Source: Heterodera schachtii (Eukaryota > Nematoda > Chromadorea > Rhabditida > Heteroderidae). Taken from it: a stretch of DNA of 64,000 bases. Below the pieces are notes generated by a model that did no database searches, was not told the origin of the DNA, and saw only the letters and a list, made by a program, of their open reading frames with translations. The DNA is taken from assembly GCA_023374025.1 (NCBI GenBank), contig SIJG01000153.1:62001-126000 (forward strand), in the 5' to 3' direction. The position numbers and the translations under genes are program-made. This document shows positions 35,835-46,689 of the stretch, piece after piece; position 1 is the stretch's first letter; every line of letters begins with the position of its first letter.

Positions 35835-37275
35835 GGTACTTATCCCTTTTGCCACACCCCCCCCCCTAAAAAGATTTTTTTAAATGTTTTTTTCTAGGGT
35901 AATTTTATGCGCTGAGCACGAAAAAATTTTTATTTTAAGCCATCACGCATTGTACGTGAGTTACGTGAAAATTTACGTGAAAAATTTAAAATAGACAAAA
36001 ATTTGAAATTACAAAAAATCACCTTATTCAAATGCTCGTTAATCTGGGAATGGTATTCACTTTGAATAAATCTTATTTTTAATCTGGGACTTAAAATAAA
36101 CAAAAATTTGAAATTACAAAAAATCTCCTTATTCAAATGTTCGTTAATCTGTGAATGGTATTCACTTTGAATAAATATTATTTTTAATCTGGGACTGTAA
36201 ATAGGACACTTAATGAAAGGGATATAAATGAGAAAAATGAGCTAGGAGATCATTCCCAAAAATGGCGTATAACTTCGAGACTCTTTTACCGCTGTGTTCC
36301 AATGAATTGGATGCTGCCAAATTTCTTATGAACGCCGGCATTCTTCATCGTGAAAGGCACTGCCAATGTGGCACAGAAACGCGCGGCTCTAGCGCTAACT
36401 CTCATGGAAAAGTTATACCAATCTGGCGCTGTCCTGAGAAGTACTGTAAGAAGACCAAGGGAGTCAGACCAGAAAATTTAAAAAAATAAAAATAAAACAA
36501 AAAATTTTAAGTTTTAAAAAAATAATTGCGTGAAGTTTGTGCCAACTCTATCTTACAACGGAAACAACAACAAATTGGAGGGAAAAATATGACAGTGGAA
36601 ATTGATGAAGCACAGTTCACGAAGCGGAAAACAACGTTGGACGCGTTTTGCCGGAGCAATGGGTTTTTGGCGGCATTTGTAGGGAGACGCGCGAGTGTTT
36701 TATTTTAGCCGTTTCCGACCGTATTGCTGCGATATTGTTAGCAGTTATTGAGGAGCGTATCGCTCCTGGGTCAACCATTATGTCCGATGGTTGGGCAGCA
36801 TATAATAATGTAATTATTAGTCACGTGTTATAATAAGCCAAAAAAATAAGATCCCAACATTGCCTGGTCGGTTCAACCATTTGCGCGTGAACCATCGCCT
36901 AAATTTTGTGGATCCAATCACTGGGGCACATACGCAAAACATCGAGCGACTCTGGAGATCGGCCAAGAAGCGCAATAAGAGTCAGAGTGGCACGCATCGA
37001 CAGATGTTGGACAGCTACTTTTGTGAATTTTTATGGCGCCAAGATGTTAAACGGCGAAATGCTGATCAGTTCGAAGAGATTTTGCGTAATATTGTAGACT
37101 TTATGCCTCTTGCTTAATTTTTGTCTATTTTAAATTTTTCACGTAAATTTTCACGTAACTCACGTACAATGCGTGATGGCTTAAAATTAATTTTTTTTGT
37201 GCTCAGCGCATAAAATTACCCTAGAAAAAAATTTAAAAAAATTTTTAGGGGGGGGTGGCAAAAGGGATAAGTACC
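35835..37275 (+). mobile_element. Merlin-superfamily DNA transposon, full length, 8-bp target duplication
   Basis: Terminal inverted repeats of roughly 180 bp start GGTACTTATCCCTTTTGCCA and end with the inverse at 37275. The flanks are AATTTGAA at 35827-35834 and 37276-37283, an exact 8-bp match. The interior encodes an IS1595/ISXO2-type DDE transposase, which defines Merlin elements. A 97-bp unit is tandemly duplicated between the left repeat and the gene (35995-36091 and 36100-36196). The transposase is damaged, so this copy is probably not autonomous. Confidence 0.9.
36262..37117 (+). pseudogene. Merlin transposase (IS1595/ISXO2-like DDE), disrupted
   Basis: The N-terminal part (36262-36489) has a zinc-ribbon-like block, HCQCGTET...WRCPEKYC. 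A gap with stops follows where the helical linker should be. The frame resumes at LREVCANSILQ. Catalytic core: VEIDEAQFTKRK (first Asp), then after one missing base in an A-run VFGGICRETRECFIL and IMSDGWAAYN (second Asp), then VNHRLNFVDPITGAHTQNIE (Glu). The last two blocks join in frame if the 41-bp GT-AG stretch 36813-36853 is spliced. The C-terminus ends SYFCEFLWRQ...FMPLA. All three catalytic acids are present. The frame break and the missing linker argue against an active enzyme. Confidence 0.85.
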
Positions 37276-37374
37276 AATTTGAAAAACAAAAATAGTGCAA
37301 AAAATTTTAAGAGCAAAATTCGGATAAAAATGAATTTTTTTTTCAAAAATTTACTAATTTTTGTTTTTTTTTCT

Positions 37375-37810
37375 AGGTTCAATATTTTTCAGTAAATAAT
37401 AAACTCTCCTTCCTTCTTTTTCTCTTTCCCTCACGCACTCTCCTTTCCTCTCTCTCTCCCTCAATCTCCTCCACTCTCATCTTTTTCTCCTCCTCCTTCT
37501 TTTTCCCTTCTCTCTCATTTTCCTCTTTCCTCTCTATCTCTCTCCCCCTCTCCCCCTCTCTCAATCTCTTTTCCTCTCTTTTTTTTCTCTCTCTCAGCTC
37601 TTCTCCTTTTCTCTCTCTCTCTCTTCCTCTCTCTCTCTTTCCTATCATTTCTTTCTCTCTCTCTTTCTCCTCTCTCTCTTCCTTTCTCAGTTTTTCTTTC
37701 TATCCTTTCCATCTCTCTCTCTTTCTCCTCTCTCTCTTCCTTTCTCAGTTTTTCTTTCTATCCTTTCCATCTCTCTCACTCTTTCTATCTCTTTTTCTCC
37801 AAACTCTCTC
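37375..37810. repeat. CT-rich pyrimidine tract
   Basis: Long CTCTCTTCC-type tract. The minus-strand Arg/Glu-rich frames across it follow from the repeat and are not genes. Confidence 0.8.
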
Positions 37811-38081
37811 GCCTTTTGAACTCTCAAGTATTGCATATGTTTTTTTAAATAATTTTTTCCTTTTTCAAATCTCGTGCCATTTTTTACGTAATTACTGCCC
37901 CACATTGTGATGTTGACAAAAATCATATCCATCATGCCCTTGTCGAAAATCGTTAATATACACTAAAATTTTCAAAATTTCTCCCGGCGGCGCCTACCGG
38001 CAAGCCGGACCCCCTGGTTCCTTAAAAGTTTTTTGGAAAAACCGCGCCGAAAAAAGTGCTGTGAAAAGCAAATCTGAATTT

Positions 38082-38265
38082 TAGAGACCGGTAAAAAAAT
38101 TTTCCGGGAACGGGAACGGGAAAATGTAAATAAGCGAGGCGGGATCCCCGAACGGGATTCCCGTCTTTTTCCCGTTCCCGTAAAAATCCCGTCAGGCAAA
38201 AAAGACGGAAACGGAAACGAGATTCCCGTGTTTTCCCGCGGGATTCCCGTTCCCGCCGGTCTCTA
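38082..38265. mobile_element. 184-bp hAT MITE with exact 8-bp target duplication
   Basis: Ends TAGAGACCGG and CCGGTCTCTA. The flanks are CTGAATTT at 38074-38081 and 38266-38273. The interior repeats CGGGAACGGGAA and its inverse. Confidence 0.85.
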
Positions 38266-38511
38266 CTGAATTTCAAATTATTCGATCATTTGAGTCAAAA
38301 AATGATTAATTGTTTGAAATAACTGAAGTAAAATTAATTTGACTTACTTTAATTTAGCTTTAACTTTTGGATTTATAAAATAAATAGCAAAATTAAAAAT
38401 TAATTTTTATTATTTTCAGTTGGAATAAATTAAAATTTTTGAATTTTTAAAAATTCCCCCCGGTTTGTCCCGGTTACCGGTCCCGGACAAAAACCGGCAC
38501 TCCTATACTGC

Positions 38512-38750
38512 AATAAACACACAAACAAATTAAAACACAAAAAAACTGCAGCAAACACAGAAACAATTACAAAATACAAAAGAATTGCAACAAATAAAAA
38601 CATGAATAATTGCAATAAACAATTACAAAACACACAAAAACCGCAACAAATACACAAAAACCGCAACAAACACAGAAACAATTAAAAAACACACAAAAAC
38701 TGCAACAAACAAACAATTACAAAACACACAAAAACTGCAACTCTCTCTTT
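38512..38750. repeat. AACACAAAAACTGCAAC minisatellite
   Basis: Tandem irregular units of AAACACACAAAAACTGCAAC and AAACAATTAC, the reverse complement of the 13860-14310 family. A CT-rich tract (38735-39000) follows directly. Confidence 0.6.
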
Positions 38751-39000
38751 TTCTCGTGTTCACTCCTCTCCTCTCTCTCTCTCTCTTCCCTCTTTCAATC
38801 TGCCCTCACTCACTTTCTTCCCACTCTTATTTTCTTCTTTGTCCCTCTCTCTCTCTAACGTCTCACCATCTCTCTTTCTTTTCCTTTCTCTTTTCTCCGT
38901 TCTGTCTCTTTCTCGCTCCTCGCATTTCTTTTCTTCTTCTCTTCAGTTCTTCCTTTTCTTTCTCTCTCTCACTCTATCTCTAGTTTTACTCTTCTTCTCT
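38735..39000. repeat. CT-rich pyrimidine tract
   Basis: Low-complexity CTCTCT/CTTTTC sequence on the plus strand. The Ser/Leu-rich open frame here is repeat-derived. Confidence 0.7.
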
Positions 39001-39185
39001 ACCTTCTCATTACCATCCACTCCTACACACCCATCACTAACAAAACAAACTCGCACGCATTCAATCCTGCGGGAGTCCGCACGCGTTACCTACTCTCTCC
39101 CACCCGCGCGGACAGAGAAACATACTTCTAAGCTTCCTTTTATTATATTTTCAATTATATTTTTTAATTTTCTGCTGGGATCGGA

Positions 39186-39611
39186 AAACGTGACTGGACA
39201 ATCGGACAGTGGACAATCGGACAGTTGGACAATCGGTCAGTGAGGACAATCGGACAGTAATGCATAAAAAATATAAAATGCCGTCGCCGGAGGGGATCGA
39301 TTGTGCCATAATCCACAAGACGGCATTGTGCGCGAGTAATGGCAAGAAAAAGCTTTTATATTTATCAAATGTGCAATCCATCATTTACGAAATGCCAAAC
39401 TCAAACTAATTATTTTAGACTGCATGCGCACTTTTTTATTTGCCTATTTTTCTTTTTCCTTGATATGGCACAATCGATCCTCTCCGGTGACGGCATTTTC
39501 TTATATTTTTTATGCATTTTACTGTCGGTTTGTCCACTGTCCGATTGTCCACCTCTGTCTGATTGTCCTCACTGTCTGATTGTCCAACTGTCCGATTGTC
39601 CGGGAGCCTCG
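39186..39611. mobile_element. Foldback element of the GGACAATCGGACAG family
   Basis: The left end CGTGACTGGACAATCGGACA carries tandem GGACAATCGGACAG units. The right end carries the inverse, TGTCCGATTGTCCGGGAGCC. Inner arms ATGCCGTCGCCGGAGGGGAT and TCCTCTCCGGTGACGGCATT pair. The same asymmetric end pair bounds the 57-bp element at 52926. No convincing target duplication was found here. Confidence 0.6.
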
Positions 39612-39777
39612 TAGATAAAGCAAATCCAATTCAAATTTGTTTCACTTTTTGTATCTTCTTTTTGCCCCATAAATTATTTTATGCCTTCGTAATTATTTGG
39701 GATTTTTATGTTGTGGAAAAATCACATTTTTTCCAAATTAAACTGGTGAACATTCCATTTTAACGCAGTTATAATTA

Positions 39778-40030
39778 GGGCTACTATTTTTAGGCACAAA
39801 AAATCGCGAAATTATTTTTTGAGGGTCAGTTTTTGTTAAAATTTTTTCAATTCTTAAGGGTTTATTTTCTGAAATTTTTTTCGGGTCGCTCCTTAGGGGT
39901 GTATTTTTTATTTTTACAACATTTTTGTTAAGCACTTTTCCGAAAACCCTGAAAAAGGCGCTAAAAATGGCGAAATAGGCATTTAGACATTAAGCATAAA
40001 AAGACGAAAATAGGCAAAATAATGTTTAAA
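39778..40030. mobile_element. Truncated relative of the 23581 hAT MITE
   Basis: Begins TAGGGCTACTATTTTTAGGC and shares internal GGCACAAAAAATCGCGAAAT and GAAATAGGCATTTAG motifs with 23581-24121, but no matching right end is seen. Confidence 0.5.
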
Positions 40031-40154
40031 AAGTAAAATTCGATTTTTTTTAATTTTCTTTTGTCATCCCTTTTAATCGTGCCTCATTTCACAGCTAATT
40101 AATTACCTAAGACAAAAATTTTTATCAAATTTCTGAGTGCATTTTTTATACAAA

Positions 40155-42646
40155 ATGCCATCGTCGGTCGAACTGATGAAACATTTGTTGAGCACGGGTG
40201 AGCATTCGGATGTGCACTTTTTGGTTGGGGACGGAGACGCAAAAGAGGCGAGTTTAATATTTTTCGACTGCAATTTCATTAATTACCCACATTTTTAAAG
40301 GTTTTGTCAGCACATCAGCTTATTTTGAAGAGTGCTTCCGATGTTTTTGAGGCAATGTTCCGTTTTGACGCCAAAAAAGAAAGACCGGAAAATGGTAAAA
40401 AAAAAAATTTAATTTTAAGGGAAATACCAATTATGTTATTTGTAGCTTCATTTGTCTCTTCTGCTAATTTCCCTAATTAATTTCAATTAGCCCCTGCTAA
40501 TTGCCCTGCTGATGTGGAGATCCCTGATATTGAACCATCAGCATTCAAACTGATGTTGAGCTTCATCTATACGAATGATTTAAGCGAATTGAACGGAGAC
40601 AATGCAATGGCAGTGCTTTACGCCGGTGGTTTTATTTTTTAATTTAATTTATTAATTATTGAATTCCCTAATTAGCCAAAAAGTACAATATCCCTGATTT
40701 GGCCGACGCATCTTTGCAAATTCCAATCCCTGAATTGGGCAATGTTTTCTTTGCGTATGCCCAAGCTCTCCTTTTCGAATTGGAGGTGAGAAAAACAAAT
40801 TTATTTTTAATAATGCTCGCTCGTGTTCGAATTTGGTTTCGTTGAGTTCGAAACTCGTCAAAATGGTGTGAGATTCATGATCCAAGTTTAAGCAATTTTT
40901 AAGGATTTTTCCATCAAATGTTTCCGTTACATTTGCCAAAATGCGGCTAAATTGTTTGGATCAGAGGACTTTTTGCAAATTGATCAGAAAATGTTGTGCA
41001 ATCTTCTCGATCGTGATCGTTTGTTGATCAGCGATGAATTTGAAATTTGGAAAGCTGTAATTTCAATTTAAAATAGAATTTGCATCTTTAATTATTTTTA
41101 ATTTAGGCACTCCGTTGGGCCGATGAAAAATGTCGTCAGAATGGTATTGAATGCTCCTCGAAAAACCGTCGTTTAGTACTTGGTCCGGCACTGTTCAAAA
41201 TTCGTTTTCCAAATATCCATGAGGAGAATTTTGTCAAATTCGTCGGTAAAAGTCTTTGAAATCGGAAATTAACTAGAATTTGTTTTGGTCAATATGAAAT
41301 TTTACCTTTAATGCTTGAATTTCATACACGAAAACGGAGGGTCAGAAATTTTTTCAAATTTATGGGAAAACTGAACGAAGAAAACTGATATCTACAGAAT
41401 AATAAATTTTGAAATTTTACAGTTCCATCCGGTGTGTTAACAATGGAAGAATTGCTCGGCATTTATCAGTTCAATTCCCATCCTTATAATCTTCGTGGAG
41501 AGCCCGGGCTGTACTCGTTGAAATTCCCAAGCCATGGCCGAATTTTTGATTGGAACATAGCCAAGGACAACCGAAGGGGGACACTTGCGTTGGAAATTGA
41601 AAAAGTGTCGGAATTTGCGGGAGAGTCTGTGTGGAGTAGACGATTAAGTGATGCCGTGGAGATAAAAGGATTGGCATTGAAAATTAGAGCACTAATAAGA
41701 GAAAAGAGGGAAGGCACTGATGAGAAGAAATGCTTGGCATTTTACTTATGGTGCGATCAAAAAGAAGGTCATATTTTAATAAATATTTAAAAAATTTTTG
41801 ATCAATGATAGGAGGGCCGAGGAACAGCGTTTTTTCGGCAACATTTCGAATTGTATCGGAAAAGATCAAAGTGGAAAACTCCATTGGGAAACTTTATCAT
41901 AATGTTATTGACCCTGTATATCAATATGGATTCGGAAATTTTATTACTTTTTTAGTGAGTGAGAATTTAACTTTGCCTTAATTGGTCTAATTATGGTTAA
42001 TTAAGGAATTAATGGACCCAAGAAATGGTTTTTACGACAGAGAAGAGGACAAAGTGATATTGGCTATTGATGTCATTCTGAAAGATGAACAAATGGAGAG
42101 ATTTATTTTCGATCCGAACAAATCCAATGGAACAATTGAAATGGGAATTGAAAAAGTGTCGGATTTTGCGCGAGAAATCATTGGGAGTGAACGTAAAAGT
42201 GAAGCTGTGCACATCAAAGGATTCCCATGGAAAATAAAGGCAGAAGTAGAAAAGAAAAATGACAATGAGAAATGGTTGGGCTTTTACCTTTTGTGTGACG
42301 CTCCAAAAAAAGGTGCAAAATTAAATGCTAATTAATAATAATAATAGTAATTAATTTGCATTTTTAGACAAAAATTGGAGTTGCGAATGTTCTTCAACTT
42401 TTCGAATTGTGTCGCAAAAGAGTGGCGTAAAGGATTCTAAGAGAGAATTAAGCGAAAAAAGAACTTGCAAAAATCAAACAACCAACAGGGGATTCCCTTA
42501 TTTTATTTCATTTATGGTGAGAGACAATAAACTTTCCTTAATTGACCCAATTATGGCTAATTAAGGAACTGATGGACCCGTCCAAAGGCTTTTACGACAA
42601 AAGCGAGGACAAAGTAACATTGGCCATTGATGTCATTGTGAAATAA
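40155..42646 (+). CDS. BTB-BACK-MATH-MATH protein, intact, 582 aa
   Basis: Eleven exons sum to 1749 nt with no frame break: 40155-40247, 40301-40394, 40491-40625, 40676-40785, 40904-41056, 41107-41245, 41423-41767, 41812-41954, 42006-42312, 42368-42516 and 42566-42646. BTB spans residues about 1-105 (SDVHFLVGDGDAKE, VLSAHQLILKSASDVFEAMF, VEIPDIEPSAFKLMLSFIYT). BACK spans about 106-250 (AKKYNIPDLA..., FEIWKAALRWADEKC, VLGPALFKIRFP). This half resembles BTBD1/2/6. Two MATH domains follow (TLALEIEKVSEFAG... FGNFITFLELMDPRNGFY and GTIEMGIEKVSDFARE... PYFISFMELMDPSKGFY). Proteins with BTB plus MATH usually bridge substrates to Cullin-3, so a cytosolic or nuclear adaptor role is inferred. Intron 1 is GC-AG (GAG|GCGAGT). 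There is no signal peptide, unlike the minus-strand copies. The stop lies eight codons earlier than in the relative at 58752. Confidence 0.85.
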
Positions 42647-43490
42647 GCATAAATGGAAAACAAATCATAAATTATTTATATGCTCTGGAAAAGCTCGTCC
42701 TTGAATTATCATCCTATGCACCTTTTTTATCATATTTCTTACTGTTTAATTTTTCATTATAAAAAAACCGGATTGGATTTGTATCAGCGCAATTGAAAAT
42801 GCAAAAAGACGTTGTCCTTTTTCTTGCCATGTTTTTTTGTCGACAGTTTTTGGTGCCAATGATGATGATGATGACTAGAGCTGCGACTTTTAGTGACGAA
42901 AAAGTGACAAAATAGTGAAAAAGTTTTTGGAAATTTGAGTGCTATTTGTTACGAAAATTGCCTATAAAATTTTTAAATATTCGTTTGGGGAGGGGGGATT
43001 CGAAAAAATTTTCCATTATTTGCTGGAAAATTTTTAAAAATTTTGATTTCGGGGGGGGGGGGGGGGGTCCTCCCCCCCCCCCCTAGATACGCCCTTGTCC
43101 GAAATTATTTAAACCATTTAGGATCAAAAATTTTACCAGCGGCGCCCATCAGAACCGCCGACCCCCAGTTGATCTTATTTTTTTTAAATTTTAATACCAA
43201 AAATTGCAGTGATAATTGTTTGGCGAAAGAAACGCACGCGGTCCTGAAAATCGCATAAGTAACAAATTTTACTTTTCAAAATTTATCGAACGACGGCCAC
43301 AAGTGGGGATCAGCGGGGGAGGTGGGAGGTCGGCGGTACTGATAGGTTCAGCCGGGGATAAATTGAATATTTAAGTACAATATATATTCAGATTTTGCCC
43401 AAAATAACCTAATCTTTTCAATTTTGAGCCGGTTTTTTTTAAATTAAGGATTTAAGGTCAAATGGGGCAACAGCAATGAGGAGAACGACG
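42647..43490. other. Spacer with a poly-G/poly-C MITE remnant
   Basis: Contains a (GAT)n stretch near 42862 and G- and C-runs at 43051-43083. The latter lead into CTAGATACGCCCTTG (43084-43098), the right end seen in the 51080 element. The AGCGGCGCCCATCAG core lies at about 43137. No gene was recognised. Confidence 0.4.
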
Positions 43491-43495
43491 ACTGA

Positions 43496-43654
43496 CCACA
43501 CCGCTTTTACGGTTGCGTAATTGGCCTAAAAGACGGCAATTTTTCCATTAATGAATCACGTGATGTCAAACTTTTGCATGAAAAATTCCCACCCGAATTG
43601 ATAAATGACGCGATTTCTGATTGCTGTACTCAATGCCTTTTTCCCCGTTGGTAA
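43496..43654 (+). CDS. Possible Cys-containing exon, unrecognised
   Basis: One open stretch reads FYGCVIGLKDGNFSINESRD, VKLLHEKFPPELINDA and ISDCCTQCLFPRW before TAA. The composition looks protein-like and holds a CxxC. No start codon, clear acceptor or second exon could be fixed. The spacing loosely recalls insect OS-D/chemosensory proteins but does not fit their cysteine pattern, so no family is claimed. Confidence 0.25.
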   Translation, partial: PHRFYGCVIGLKDGNFSINESRDVKLLHEKFPPELINDAISDCCTQCLFPRW

Positions 43655-43832
43655 CGCTGTGCCTAAACTCCGCTACAATTGTCGCCTTCGCGCACTTCGA
43701 CAGGTACTCGATTCGTTCAGTAAACCGATAAAAAAACACTGTGATTTGACTGTTGCGACTGTCTGAAAGTATAACATTATAAAAGAAAAAATTTCAAAGG
43801 GGGGAGACTGATACGAGGTGCACACCAAAACA

Positions 43833-44114
43833 CTAGCCGAAAATTTTCCGAGACATTAAAACAGTTTCGGAATTTCGCCGACAATAATTCGCCGGCCATC
43901 TTTTGTTGCTGTGAGGACAACAATGAGTTGGAGAAAGTGCCACTGGTTGTGGTGGTCGAAACGCACAAAGTTGTTGTGCTTGTCGAAGAGGACGGACTGT
44001 TGTGAAGGGATTTGCCACCAGCGGACGACGAAACGGAGGACGAATTGGTGCACTGCTGCTAAATGGTGGAAGGAAAATGGTAGAAAAAAGAAGGAAAAAT
44101 TGGAAAATGGCCAA
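43833..44114 (-). CDS. Possible small secreted protein
   Basis: 93 codons begin with a hydrophobic leader (MAIFQFFLLFSTIFLPPF) ending at SSSA, followed by a Pro/Arg-rich region with four cysteines (CAF, CCPH, YCRR). All three minus frames are open here, and one is Ser/Thr-rich, so the choice of frame is uncertain. No family was recognised. Confidence 0.25.
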   Translation of the reverse strand: MAIFQFFLLFSTIFLPPFSSSAPIRPPFRRPLVANPFTTVRPLRQAQQLCAFRPPQPVALSPTHCCPHSNKRWPANYCRRNSETVLMSRKIFG

Positions 44115-44241
44115 AGAAATGAAAATTTTTGTTGAAAAGTAAAATGTTCAAAAGAAAACTATGGGCTGCCTCAGGGACACAATCCCGAAACATTCTTGAA
44201 AGGGGCACCATAGAGAAACCAATATTTTGGAAGTCACAACA

Positions 44242-44560
44242 AGGGCGTAGGCAGGAGAGAGGAGGGGGCGGCTGAGGGGCTAAAGCCCTCGCCCGGAAAC
44301 CCAAAAAAGGGTAAAATTTTAGTAATTTTTTTAATAATGATGTTAAAGGCTTTATTGTATGTTAAAAGATCATTAGGGTCCGGATTTATAAGTTTTTACT
44401 TATTTTCTCTGCTGCTTTAACTCGGTGAGAAATGCATGAAAAAACACATTAAATTTGGAACTTTTTCGTCCTTATTTTCACCCTTATTTCGCGGTTTTTT
44501 TGCCCTTATTTACGGCTTTGTAATGTTTCGCCATTAAAAATCCGAGCCCTAGTTATCCTA
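44242..44560. mobile_element. MITE remnants: CAAGGGCGTAGGCAG end and TAGGGTCCGGATTT pair
   Basis: CAAGGGCGTAGGCAG at about 44242 is the left end of the 51080-type element without its right end. At 44374-44551, TAGGGTCCGGATTT and AAATCCGAGCCCTA form an inverted pair around CCTTATTT repeats, an hAT-like element without a clear target duplication. Confidence 0.5.
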
Positions 44561-44609
44561 GTTTGTTTAATTTTATTTTCTTCTCTTGCCTCACTTTACA
44601 AACAAATAA

Positions 44610-45826
44610 TTATAATTCAAATACCATGTACCGAAAGTGAATTGGCGCCTTGGTAAAGTTGGTCAGGTACTTGATGGAGAACCTGGGTTTCTGCACTGTA
44701 ATGCCCAGGCGCTAAAAAACAGTTGAAAATAATTCAAATGCTTGTCAAAAAACATATCCGTGTCATCGTCCTCATCCGCCGTTTTGTCCTTGGAGTAGTG
44801 AATTGTGTTTTTTTGTGTCTGAATCTGCGTCCTGAATTGTGAAAAAGTTGGGATTCACAACCAATTTTTTAGAAGAATTTCCAAATTTAAGTATCAAATT
44901 GCACCAAACCTCCGCTGACGCTGAAACACAACGCTGTTTTTTGTTGTGGCGGTGATGTCCATTGAGCTGGTGAAGGAGACAATGTCACGGCACACCTTTT
45001 AGAACTCGTTGGACGGCATTTCGTCAATGGCAGCGTATTTTTGGTCCGGGACCGTTCGTTGTCAATATGCTTAATGGGAAGGAAAACGCCATTAAAATGT
45101 CTTAAAATTGAAAAAGTATTTTGGGTAAAATGAAGGAGTGGTGGCATCAGTCACCGTTAAAGTTACCTTCTTTTCAGTGTGATGATGTCCTGCTTCCGCC
45201 CTTTGGTGCCCGCAAAAGTGAACGTGACCATGTCCTGTCTGGGGCCTTTCAGAATTACGAAGAGGCTTTCAGAAATACAAACGACAATTTGAATGAAAAT
45301 AATTTAGTGGGTTTTTGGGACATTTCTAAGACTAAAATTTGAGGGGATGGTGTTGAACGCCCTCCAAATATTTGTCGTCCAAAATTTGGCGTTTGTTCCT
45401 AAAAACCAAATCAGAATTTTAGAAGACAAACGACAAATTCGGGAGACAAACATTACGACGGATTTTAATTCTAATTAATGAAACCGACGTATATTTTATC
45501 GATTGTCTCTGTCATTTTAAACGGCCAATTCATCGACCCAAACAAACTTTGCTGAGTTTGCCCATACCAAGTCCGAGTGCAATGGTGCGGTCGCATCGGA
45601 ACACTTCGGAAAGTCCGATGTCCAATTTGAGGGAAATCAGTGCCACTCAGAGGATCCATCCATTTCCTAAAGATAGAATTTTGCAAGTATTTCTTTGAAC
45701 AAACGCAAAACCAGCAGACACATTGGATTTTTTGTACAGTTTCAAACGGTGCTTCGCTGACCAATCTTTGATCGCTTCCACGATTTTCTTCAGAAGGGCG
45801 GCATTTGTAAATTTAGCCTCAAACAT
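44610..45826 (-). pseudogene. PCNA (sliding clamp) pseudogene, introns retained
   Basis: The minus strand from 45826 reads MFEAKFTNAALLKKIVEAIK, the PCNA N-terminus, then LVSEAPFE. After frame changes come MDGSSE and LISLKLDIGLSEVFRCDRTI, then ALGLGMGKLSKV, the segment near the PCNA centre loop. Further down lie FAGTKGRKQDIITLK, DQKYAAIDEMPSNEF (stop) KVCRDI, NSVV...SASAEV, and finally VQKPRFSIKYLTNFTKAPIH, matching the C-terminal LRYLNFFTKA block. There are at least three frameshifts, an in-frame TAA, and the last 40 or so residues are missing. Introns are still present between blocks, so it arose by DNA duplication and not by retroposition. PCNA is the trimeric processivity clamp for DNA polymerases; this copy cannot encode it. 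Confidence 0.88.
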
Positions 45827-45839
45827 TTTTCGCTTTTAG

Positions 45840-46500
45840 TTTCTAAATTAAAAGCTAAAATTAATTAAATAACAGGTAAATAAAATGAGTTTGACAGCAG
45901 GAAGGAGAAATTCAAAGCCAATAACCGAGCAAAAAAAAAGACAAAATCCTACCCGTTTTTTACGTGTTATATGTATATGAACTGTCTAACTTCTCGCTGT
46001 CTGCACTCCTACACAAATATATAGACAAAAATGAATTTAGCTCTACCCGAAAGATTAAATGAAAATTTGAACTGTCACCAGCAGCACGCCAATTTCTGTC
46101 AAAGAGTGATTTCGAAATCGAATAAATGAATTATGGCTTTATTTGAACATTGTTGATATGTTCGAGGAGAGCTGTAGTAGTATACTAGATGGTAACCGCC
46201 CCCCCCCCCTTTTCTAAAAATTAAATATTTCTTCTCGAGATAAAGTCATTTTAAGGGTTTTCGGGGTCGGAGAATTCGAATCTGATTTCCGTTTCGACCA
46301 AATTCGAACCCGTACTCGAACAAAACTGAAAATTAAATTATAATAGTTCACAGTTATGCAAAACGGATTCGGGTAATACTGTCGATATTACCCCACTTTT
46401 TGAATTTCATAATCAATTAGATGGGAATACAGTAATGCTTTGGATACAAATAGGGAATTAGGAGTTGTATCTGTTGACGATGACATATTTACCCAAATTC
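45840..46500. other. Spacer upstream of the PCNA pseudogene
   Basis: AT-rich, with a C-run near 46198 followed by AAGGGTTTTCGGGGTCGGAG and TTCGAA motifs related to the CGGG...TCGCTGATC repeats. No gene was recognised. Confidence 0.3.
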
Positions 46501-46689
46501 GTGGCTGGTAATTTCGACACTGAACTACAATATTTCGAAAACTCACTGTTTTATTGCATTTAACATTTAATGTTCGTCCCAACATTTGTTTAAATTTGTC
46601 TTAATATTTGTTTTATTTTCATTTATTTTCATTAAATTTTCTGGTTCTTGTCAAGAGTTTTCATCTTTCCTGAATTTTTATTGTTTGTT

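Noticed and set aside
37379..37935. Long Arg/Glu-rich open frames on the minus strand
   Set aside because: They are translations of a CT-rich simple repeat, with no codon structure, start context or conserved motif.
38756..39243. Ser/Leu-rich open frame of about 134 codons on the plus strand
   Set aside because: The frame follows the pyrimidine tract and runs into a foldback element; no conserved block was seen.
43496..43654. Insect-type chemosensory (OS-D) protein exon
   Set aside because: The CxxC and PPEL...C block looked similar, but the cysteine spacing is wrong and the family is not expected in nematodes.
44887..45342. Separate frames on both strands between 44.9 and 45.3 kb
   Set aside because: They are shadows or shifted pieces of the PCNA pseudogene.
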